From Acidisphaera sp. L21 (GTDB lineage: Bacteria; Pseudomonadota; Alphaproteobacteria; Acetobacterales; Acetobacteraceae): a stretch of 64,000 bases of DNA. The notes beneath the pieces were generated by a model. The model ran no database searches. It saw only the letters and a list, made by a program, of their open reading frames with translations, and was not told where the DNA came from. The stretch covers positions 184,488-248,487 of the forward strand of contig NZ_LMUY01000015.1 in assembly GCF_009765685.1 (NCBI RefSeq), given 5' to 3'. The position numbers and the translations under genes are program-made. Of the stretch, positions 35,649 to 42,083 are shown piece by piece; position 1 is the stretch's first letter, and every line of letters begins with the position of its first letter.

Positions 35649-36425
35649 TCAGGCCGGACGGAAGATCGGGGCACCCGCCGGCGAACTCGTCATACCACCA
35701 TCCACGACGATTTCAGCCCCCACCACGTTGGACGCATCGTCCGAGGCGAGGAACAGCACCGCGCGGGCTAACTCGTCCGCCTCGCCAATGCGGCCCAGCG
35801 GCACAGCGCGCGAGATCCCCGCCGCCAACGCGTCCATCGCGTCGGGCGTCGGCGCGCGATTGGCCCAGATCGGCGTGCGATGCGCACCCGGCACCACGAT
35901 GTTCACCCGAATGCCCTTGGGCGCCAGTTCGGACGCCATGTTCCGCGTCATCGCCCGCACGGCCGCCTTGCTGGCCGCATACGCCGACGAACCCGGCATC
36001 CCCAGCACCGCATGAACCGACCCGTTCAGGATGACCGAGCCACCCGCGCGCAAATAGGGCAGGGCGGCCTGCACGGTGAAGAACACGCCCGTGACGTTGA
36101 TGCGGATGATCTTCTCGAACGCCTCCAACGTGGTGTCGCCCAGCTTCGTGTCGCCGGACACGCCGGCATTGGCGAACACGATGTCGATCCCGCCGAACCT
36201 GGCTGCGATGGCGGCGGCCGCGCGCTCCAGCCCCGCCGGCTCCACCGTGTCGGCGCTCAGCACGAGGTGCTCCGGCCCCAACTCGCGCGCCGCCTGGTCC
36301 AGCGTTTCCTGGTTGCGTCCGGTGATCGCTACCTTCGCCCCCTCTGCCGCAAACAGCCGTGCGGTGGCCAGACCCAGCCCACTATTGCCGCCGGTGATCC
36401 ATGCCGTCTTCCCTGCAAGCCGCAT
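35649..36425 (-). CDS. Short-chain dehydrogenase/reductase
   Basis: Classical SDR oxidoreductase, 258 aa. Cofactor motif TGGNSGLG at 11-18, NAG at 86-88, and the catalytic set Ser136, Tyr149, Lys153 (YAASK). The C-terminal GAEIVVDGGMT is usual for the family. Of two ATGs at 36431 and 36425 the second is preferred because AGGAG lies 6 nt upstream of it; it abuts the first directly. Promoter region contains two GTTGCAT-type palindromes. Probably oxidises or reduces an alcohol/ketone related to the alkene reduced by the downstream OYE; the substrate is unknown. Confidence 0.92.
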   Translation of the reverse strand: MRLAGKTAWITGGNSGLGLATARLFAAEGAKVAITGRNQETLDQAARELGPEHLVLSADTVEPAGLERAAAAIAARFGGIDIVFANAGVSGDTKLGDTTLEAFEKIIRINVTGVFFTVQAALPYLRAGGSVILNGSVHAVLGMPGSSAYAASKAAVRAMTRNMASELAPKGIRVNIVVPGAHRTPIWANRAPTPDAMDALAAGISRAVPLGRIGEADELARAVLFLASDDASNVVGAEIVVDGGMTSSPAGAPIFRPA

Positions 36426-36440
36426 CGTCATCTCCTGTCT

Positions 36441-36494
36441 GTTGCATGATGCAACCGATGCGGCGATCTAAGCCTGTAACTTCCATAATGCAAC
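36441..36494. promoter_or_regulatory. Two GTTGCATnATGCAAC-type palindromes (candidate operators)
   Basis: A perfect 15-bp palindrome GTTGCATGATGCAAC occupies 36441-36455, 15 bp before the SDR start. A second copy at 36480-36494 (CTTCCATAATGCAAC) matches it at 12 of 15 positions, 39 bp further upstream, centre to centre. The pair brackets the likely SDR promoter, so a repressor of the SDR-OYE operon is plausible. The regulator is not encoded adjacent to it. Confidence 0.6.
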
Positions 36495-36502
36495 TTACTC
36501 GA

Positions 36503-36534
36503 CGGCATAGTTCGCAGCTATGCCGCTGCGGCAT
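36503..36534. promoter_or_regulatory. Three CGGCAT half-sites forming overlapping palindromes
   Basis: CGGCATA (36503-36509) is inverted as TATGCCG at 36519-36525, and ATGCCGCTGCGGCAT at 36520-36534 is a perfect 15-bp palindrome. The array lies about 100 bp upstream of dctA, distinct in sequence from the GTTGCAT sites nearer the SDR gene, and could bind a dctA regulator. Confidence 0.5.
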
Positions 36535-36632
36535 GGCCTGCGATCCCCGAAAGGTTTTTGCCAAGCCGTAGAACTTCTGTCCCAATCCGCACGAATCGCG
36601 GGGCCTGAAGCCGCCGCCCCGGGGAACGTCGA

Positions 36633-37946
36633 ATGAGATACCTTCGCCAGCTCTACATCCAGGTGCTGATCGCCATGGTGATCGCGGTGGTTGTGGGCAT
36701 TGCCGCCCCGGCCTTCGCCGTCGACATGAAGCCGCTGGGCGACGCCTTCATCGGCCTGCTGCGGATGCTGCTGGCCCCCATCATCTTCTGCTCCGTCGTG
36801 TTGGGCCTCACGCATGTGCGCGACATGGGCCAACTCGGCCGGCTCGCCTTCAAGGCGCTGGTGTATTTCGAGGTCATGTCGACGATCGGCATGATCCTGG
36901 GCTTCATCGTGGTGAACATCGTCCAGCCCGGCAACGGCCTGCACGCCACCAACCTGGCGGTGAACCCGAACGTCGCCTCCCTTACCTCGGCCGCCAGCCA
37001 CTTCACCGCGGTCGGCTTCTTCCTCAGCATCATCCCCAACACGCTGGTCGACGCTTTTGCGAAGGGCGAGATTCTTCAGGTGCTGTTCATCTCGATCCTC
37101 ACTGGCGCCGCGCTCAGCGTCGGCGGGGCAGGGAAAGACTCGACGATCATCAAGGTGATCACCGAGGGCCAGCACATTCTGTTCCGCATCCTCGGCTTCA
37201 TCATGACGCTGGCACCGATCGGCGCGTTCGGCGCCATGGCGTCCGCCGTGGGCGCATTCGGCACCGCGACGCTTCTCTACCTCGCCAAGGTCGTCATCCT
37301 CTACTGGCTCACCTCCGTTTTCTTCGTAGTGGTGATCCTGGGGATCGTCTGCGCCATGGCCGGGCTGTCGGTGTTCAAGCTGATGGCGCTCATCCGGGAG
37401 GAATTGCTGCTGGTCCTGGGCACCGCCTCCGGCGAGGTCGCCCTGCCGCGGCTGATGCTGAAGCTGGAGCAGGCGGGCTGCGACGAGGCGATCGTCGGTT
37501 TCGTGCTGCCTGGCGGCTACAGCTTCAACCTGGACGGCACGGGGATCTACATGGCCATCGCGGTGGGCTTCATCGCGGAGGCGACGGACACGCCGTTCAG
37601 CCTGTGGCAGCAGGTGGGCGTGCTGGCGATCCTGCTGCTCACCTCCAAGGGCGGCACCACGGTGGCCGGTGGCGCGTTCATCAAGCTGGCGGCCACCCTG
37701 CAATCGGTGCGCGCCCTGCCGCTGAACGGGCTGGGCCTGCTGTTCGGCATCGACCGGCTGATGGCGACCTGCACCGCGCTCACCAACGTCATCGGCAACA
37801 CCGTCGCCGTGTTCGTGGTCGCGAAATGGGAGGGCGCGTTCGACCGCGCCAAGTTCGATCGCTACATGGCCGACCAGGCCGCCGGCCGCATCCGTGCCTC
37901 CGGCGCCGACCCGGCACAGCCTTTGCCGGGTCCGGCGCGGAGCTAA
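36633..37946 (+). CDS. dctA: C4-dicarboxylate:cation symporter
   Basis: Inner-membrane secondary transporter of the DAACS family, 437 aa, close to the DctA length. The N-terminal part (MKPLGDAFIGLLRMLLAPIIFCSVVLGL) and the ligand-binding segments SFNLDGTGIYMA and TSKGGTTVAGGAF match DctA. It takes up succinate, fumarate, malate or related acids with sodium or protons. The ATG at 36633 has GGGGAA about 8 nt upstream. Divergent from the SDR-OYE operon, with two sets of palindromes between. It ends 9 bp before the stop of the convergent LysR gene. Confidence 0.92.
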   Translation: MRYLRQLYIQVLIAMVIAVVVGIAAPAFAVDMKPLGDAFIGLLRMLLAPIIFCSVVLGLTHVRDMGQLGRLAFKALVYFEVMSTIGMILGFIVVNIVQPGNGLHATNLAVNPNVASLTSAASHFTAVGFFLSIIPNTLVDAFAKGEILQVLFISILTGAALSVGGAGKDSTIIKVITEGQHILFRILGFIMTLAPIGAFGAMASAVGAFGTATLLYLAKVVILYWLTSVFFVVVILGIVCAMAGLSVFKLMALIREELLLVLGTASGEVALPRLMLKLEQAGCDEAIVGFVLPGGYSFNLDGTGIYMAIAVGFIAEATDTPFSLWQQVGVLAILLLTSKGGTTVAGGAFIKLAATLQSVRALPLNGLGLLFGIDRLMATCTALTNVIGNTVAVFVVAKWEGAFDRAKFDRYMADQAAGRIRASGADPAQPLPGPARS

Positions 37947-37955
37947 CAGCCCGTG

Positions 37956-38930
37956 TTACGCGGCATCCGGCGCGTCCAGCAGCCGGGCGCCGGGCCAGGC
38001 GCCGCTGCCGACCAGCTCTGCCAGCACGCCCCGCACCAGGGTGAACAACTCGGCCGAGATCCAGGCCGCACGGCTGGCCTGCGGGACTGCGACCGCCACG
38101 ACGGAGAACAGTGGCGGCCGGTGGATCGGCCGGGCCACCAGCTCCCCGGCGGCCAGCTCGGTGGCAACGCCCGCCAGCGTCAGAATGGTGGATCCGATGC
38201 CGCCGCGCACCATCGCCTTGGTCAGCGGCACGCTATCCACCTCCAGCAGCAGGCTCAGCCGCGTGCCGTGTTGCACGGCGGCGCGTTCCACCAGGCGGCG
38301 GTTGGAATGCGGCATGCTGGGCAGGATCAACTGCACCGCGCCGATGTCGCCGAACCGGATCGGCGCGTCGGCCCCGGCCTCGGCACTGGGCGGGCAGGCC
38401 AGCACCATCCGCTCCTGCAGCACCGCACGCGTGTCGATTCCGGCCAGCGGCGGCGGGTTGTGCAGCACCGCGATGTCCAGCCGCCCATCCAGCAGCCATT
38501 CCTCCAGCAGGGAACTGATGCCCTCGCGGATCTGCAGCGTGGCGCTGGGCCAGCGGGCGCGGAACAGCTTGAACACGGCAGGCGCGATCAGCAGCCCGGC
38601 GGCGGGGGGCACTCCCAGCACCACATGGCCAGTGAACACGTCCTCCGGCGCGCGAATGCCCTGGGCCAGTTGTTCGAAATCGCGGATCAGCGCCTCGGCG
38701 CGTTCCAGCAGCAGGGTGCCGGCCTGGGTCAGCGTCACGCCGCGGCCATGGCGGACCAGCAAATTGGCGCCCAACTCGTCCTCCAGCTTCTGCACCTGGC
38801 GGCTCAGTGCAGGTTGGGCGATGTTCAACCGCTCCGCCGCACCGCTCACGCTGCCGGCCCGTGCAATCGCCACGAAGCTGCGCAATTCCCGAATATCCGT
38901 GGCACGCCTCCCGTCTGCGGCGTGTTGCAT
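37956..38930 (-). CDS. LysR-family transcriptional regulator
   Basis: LysR regulator, 324 aa from the ATG at 38930. The winged HTH is at about residues 13-72 (GSVSGAAERLNIAQPALSRQVQKLE) and the periplasmic-binding-like effector domain follows from about 100. The usual length is near 300, and the N-terminus carries about 12 extra residues, so a TTG at 38885 is an alternative. It is divergent from the hydrolase starting at 38960 with only 29 bp between, the classic arrangement for LysR control of a catabolic operon (hydrolase, CMD-like, SDR, amidohydrolase). The effector is presumably an intermediate of that pathway. Confidence 0.9.
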   Translation of the reverse strand: MQHAADGRRATDIRELRSFVAIARAGSVSGAAERLNIAQPALSRQVQKLEDELGANLLVRHGRGVTLTQAGTLLLERAEALIRDFEQLAQGIRAPEDVFTGHVVLGVPPAAGLLIAPAVFKLFRARWPSATLQIREGISSLLEEWLLDGRLDIAVLHNPPPLAGIDTRAVLQERMVLACPPSAEAGADAPIRFGDIGAVQLILPSMPHSNRRLVERAAVQHGTRLSLLLEVDSVPLTKAMVRGGIGSTILTLAGVATELAAGELVARPIHRPPLFSVVAVAVPQASRAAWISAELFTLVRGVLAELVGSGAWPGARLLDAPDAA

Positions 38931-38959
38931 CGAACGGCAGCGCCAGGGTGTCAAACCGC

Positions 38960-39742
38960 ATGAGCTGGGTCGAACTGCCGGACATCGTGCTGCACGCCGA
39001 ACTGACCGGCGGCGGCCCGCATAGCCTGGTGCTGCTGCACGAACTGGGCGGCAGCCTGGATAGCTTCGACCACGTGGTGGCGCGGCTTTCCACCGGGTTC
39101 CGCACTCTCCGCTACGACCAGCGCGGTGCCGGATTGTCGGAGAAGCCCCGGCAGCCATTCGGCCTGGACGACCAGTTGCGTGATCTACAGGGCATCCTGG
39201 CGGCCACAGGGCTGCAACCGCCGTATACCCTGGCCGGCGTCGCCGCCGGTTGCGCCGTTGCCGTCGCGTACGCGCTGGCCGCGCCCGCGCAGGTCGCGAA
39301 CCTGCTGCTCTGCTGCCCGGCGCTCACCGTCCCGCCGGAGCGCCGTGGCTACCTGATCGACCGGTCCGACCGTGCGGCGCGCGAGGGCATGCGCGCCATC
39401 GCCACCGCCTCGTTGGACCGATCCTATCCGCAAATGCTGCGGCAGGACGGCCGGTTCGACGCCTACCGAGCCCGGTTCATCGCCAACGACCCGGTCACCT
39501 ACGGCCACGCCAACCGCGCCCTGGCCGACACCGACATCGCCACCCGGCTGGGCGACCTGGCCGTACCCGTCCACGTGCTCGCCGGCCGTCACGACCTGTT
39601 GCGCCCACCCGCCGACGTGCAGGCTGTCGCCGTCGCCATCCCCGGCGCAAGTTTTGCCATCGTCGACAGCGGCCACCTGATGGCGGTGCAGGCGCCGGAC
39701 GCGCTGGCCGCCGCCCTATCCAGCCTAACAGACCGGAGCTGA
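38960..39742 (+). CDS. Alpha/beta-hydrolase fold protein, PcaD-like, nucleophile replaced
   Basis: Alpha/beta hydrolase of the 3-oxoadipate enol-lactonase type, 260 aa. The oxyanion segment LLHELGGSLDSF, the RYDQRGAGLSEKP segment, Asp212 and His239 (DSGHLM) are in place. The nucleophile elbow, normally GxSxG, reads GVAAG at 93-97, so the serine is Ala95; the codon is GCC in an otherwise undisturbed reading frame. It may be inactive as a serine hydrolase, or use another mechanism as some cofactor-independent dioxygenases and lyases of this fold do. First gene of the LysR-divergent operon, 4 bp before the CMD-like gene. Confidence 0.87.
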   Translation: MSWVELPDIVLHAELTGGGPHSLVLLHELGGSLDSFDHVVARLSTGFRTLRYDQRGAGLSEKPRQPFGLDDQLRDLQGILAATGLQPPYTLAGVAAGCAVAVAYALAAPAQVANLLLCCPALTVPPERRGYLIDRSDRAAREGMRAIATASLDRSYPQMLRQDGRFDAYRARFIANDPVTYGHANRALADTDIATRLGDLAVPVHVLAGRHDLLRPPADVQAVAVAIPGASFAIVDSGHLMAVQAPDALAAALSSLTDRS

Positions 39743-39746
39743 CCCC

Positions 39747-40292
39747 ATGCGCGTGACCGACATTGCCCCCGAAGATATGACACCAGCCCAACGCCGGGTC
39801 GCCGACGCCGCCGTCGCCGGCAAACGCGGCCGGCTGCCAGCGCCCTTGCGCGCCTGGTTGCACAGCCCGGAAATGGGCGATCGGGCCCAAAGCCTGGGGG
39901 AATTCCTGCGCTACGACACCTCCCTCGGCCCAGTGCTCTCGGAATTGGCGATCCTGGTGACGGCGCGATTTTGGACGTCCCAATACGAGTGGTATGCGCA
40001 CAAGAAGGCGGCGCTGGCTGCGGGCATGGACCCGGCGATCATCACCGCCATCGCCACCCGCCAAATTCCGGAGCTGACCGATCCGAAGGCGCAGATCGTC
40101 TACGACTACGCCACCGTGCTGCACCAAACCAAGCAGGTCCCCCCCGACATCCACACCCGCGCCATCGCTGCGCTGGGGGAGATCGGCACGGTCGAACTGG
40201 TCGGCTTGCTCGGCTACTACACGCTGGTGTCGATGACCTTGAACGCGTTCGAAATCGGCTTGCCCGAGGGCGAATTGCCCGAACTCACCTAA
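39747..40292 (+). CDS. Carboxymuconolactone decarboxylase family protein
   Basis: AhpD/CMD-fold protein, 181 aa, all helical. It has Glu81 and His85 in the EWYAHKKAAL segment, the CMD-type arrangement, and no CxxC motif, so a peroxidase role is unlikely. Relatives include PcaC (4-carboxymuconolactone decarboxylase), but many are of unknown reaction. The ATG at 39747 follows the hydrolase stop by 4 bp, so both are coupled. The pairing of a PcaD-like hydrolase and a CMD-like protein recalls the beta-ketoadipate pathway, though no other pca gene is in the window. Confidence 0.88.
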   Translation: MRVTDIAPEDMTPAQRRVADAAVAGKRGRLPAPLRAWLHSPEMGDRAQSLGEFLRYDTSLGPVLSELAILVTARFWTSQYEWYAHKKAALAAGMDPAIITAIATRQIPELTDPKAQIVYDYATVLHQTKQVPPDIHTRAIAALGEIGTVELVGLLGYYTLVSMTLNAFEIGLPEGELPELT

Positions 40293-40306
40293 AGGAGAAT
40301 CCTAGA

Positions 40307-41104
40307 ATGGGACGACTACAGGGCAAGATCGCCATCATCACCGGCGCTGGCTGCGTCGGCCCCGGCTGGGGCAATGGCCGCGCCGCCGCGGTGGCCTTTG
40401 CACGGGAAGGCGCCAAGGTCTTCGCCGTCGACCTGCACGACGACCCGATGGCGGAAACCATCGCTCGCGTGAAAGAAGTCGGTGGCGAGATCCAAACCCA
40501 CCTCTGCGACGTCACCAACAACGAGGCCGTCGCCTCCATGGTCGCTGCCTGCCTCGGCGCCTTCGGCGGAGTCGACATCCTGGTGAACAATGTCGGCGGC
40601 TCGGCCAAGGGTGGCGCGGTGGCGCTGTCGGAGGATGCCTGGGACAAGCAGATGGACTTCAACCTGAAATCCGTCTTTCTCACCTGCAAGCACGTCATCC
40701 CCATCATGGAGGCCAATGGCGGCGGCGCGATCGTCAACACCGCCTCGACCTCCGGCACGCGATGGACCGGCGCGGCGCAGGTCGGCTACGCGTCCTCCAA
40801 GGCGGCGGTGATCCAGTTCGGCCGCGTGACCGCGGTGGAATACGCGCCCAAGGGCATCCGGGTGAACACGGTGGTGCCGGGCCAGATGCATACCCCAATG
40901 GTGGAGGTCCGCCTGGCCGGCCAGCGCGCCGGCGGCGACGTGGACGCGCTGCTGCGCAGCCGGGTCGCCCGCATCCCGCTCGGCTTCATGGGCGATGGCC
41001 GCGACACCGCCAACGCCGCCCTGTTTCTGGCCTCCGACGAAGCCCGCTTCATCACCGGAACCGAGATCGTGGTCGATGGCGGCATGACCGCACGGTGCGA
41101 CTAA
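40307..41104 (+). CDS. Short-chain dehydrogenase (FabG-like)
   Basis: SDR oxidoreductase, 265 aa. The cofactor loop is TGAGCVGPGWGNG (12-24), two to four residues longer than the usual TGxxxGIG and shared by a subset of SDRs. The active site is Ser147 or Ser149 with Tyr161 and Lys165 (YASSK), and the C-terminus is GTEIVVDGGM. The ATG at 40307 has AAAGGAGA 9 nt upstream. Stop and next start overlap as TAATG. Likely oxidises a hydroxy intermediate for the amidohydrolase/lactonase that follows; substrate unknown. Confidence 0.92.
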   Translation: MGRLQGKIAIITGAGCVGPGWGNGRAAAVAFAREGAKVFAVDLHDDPMAETIARVKEVGGEIQTHLCDVTNNEAVASMVAACLGAFGGVDILVNNVGGSAKGGAVALSEDAWDKQMDFNLKSVFLTCKHVIPIMEANGGGAIVNTASTSGTRWTGAAQVGYASSKAAVIQFGRVTAVEYAPKGIRVNTVVPGQMHTPMVEVRLAGQRAGGDVDALLRSRVARIPLGFMGDGRDTANAALFLASDEARFITGTEIVVDGGMTARCD

Positions 41105-41985
41105 TGCCCACGCCGGACGGTCCGCCGCCACACCCGAACCCTCGCAAGCCCGTTATGACGCTGCCGCCCGGCGCTTGCGACTCGCACGTCCACACCTACG
41201 GGCCGTTCGACCGCTTCCCCGTCCCGGATGACCGCAGCTTCACCCCGAACGAGGCGCCGGAGACCGCGCTGCGCCACCTGCACGACCACCTCGGCTTCGA
41301 CCGCGCCGTGATCGTGCAGAGCCAGGGTCATGGCTTCGACCACCGCCCGATGCTGGAGGCGCTGGCCATCGGCGCCGGGCGCTACCGCGGCGTGGCGCTG
41401 ATCCGTCCGCAGGACACCGATGTCGACATCGCCGCCATGAACGCCGCCGGCGTATGCGGCGCCCGCTTCAGCTTCATGTCGCATCTCGGCGCCAACCCGC
41501 CCGCCGCCGCCATCCATGCCGTCGCCGACCGGGTGCGCCAGTTCGATTGGCACATTTCGATCCACGTCGCCGGCTCGGGCCTGGTGGAGCACGAGGCGAT
41601 GATCCGCTCCATCCAGGCGCCCGTTGTCATCGACCATATGGGCCGGCTGGACCTGGACGAGGGCCTCGATGGCCCGGCCGTCACCACACTCCTGCGGCTG
41701 CTGGACACCGGCAGCATCTGGGTCAAGCTCAGCGGGACGGACCGCGTCTCGAAAACCGGTGCGCCGTATCGCGACGTCGCGCCCCTGGCCCGGCGCCTCG
41801 CCACCCACGCACCGCAGCGCGTGATTTGGGGCAGCGACTGGCCGCACGTAAACCTGCATGCGCCCATGCCGGATGATGGCGATCTGGTGGATCTCATCGC
41901 CGAAATCGCGCCGACGATAGAGACGAAACAAGCGCTGCTGGTGGACAATCCAACCCGTCTGTTCGGCTTCACTAACGTCCTTTAA
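41104..41985 (+). CDS. Amidohydrolase family protein, LigI/PDC-hydrolase-like
   Basis: TIM-barrel amidohydrolase, 293 aa, resembling 2-pyrone-4,6-dicarboxylate lactonase (LigI) and related lactonases. Seen: CDSHVHTYGP near the N-terminus (the HxH motif), IHVAGSGL, VIDHMGRLD, KLSGTDRVS and WGSDWPHVN with the catalytic Asp. The start at 41104 overlaps the SDR stop (TAATG); an in-frame ATG at 41155, nearer the family start, is also possible. LigI-type enzymes hydrolyse lactones in protocatechuate 4,5-cleavage. Here it ends a LysR-controlled operon, so a lactone-hydrolysis step is the best inference. Confidence 0.88.
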   Translation: MPTPDGPPPHPNPRKPVMTLPPGACDSHVHTYGPFDRFPVPDDRSFTPNEAPETALRHLHDHLGFDRAVIVQSQGHGFDHRPMLEALAIGAGRYRGVALIRPQDTDVDIAAMNAAGVCGARFSFMSHLGANPPAAAIHAVADRVRQFDWHISIHVAGSGLVEHEAMIRSIQAPVVIDHMGRLDLDEGLDGPAVTTLLRLLDTGSIWVKLSGTDRVSKTGAPYRDVAPLARRLATHAPQRVIWGSDWPHVNLHAPMPDDGDLVDLIAEIAPTIETKQALLVDNPTRLFGFTNVL

Positions 41986-42083
41986 CCTCGGTAAATATAA
42001 CCTTATCGACTTTCAGACCTGCTTAATCTCCCTCGCATACGTTCGGCCGGATCATTTGATTAGCTGACAAGGAGATTAGCCGT

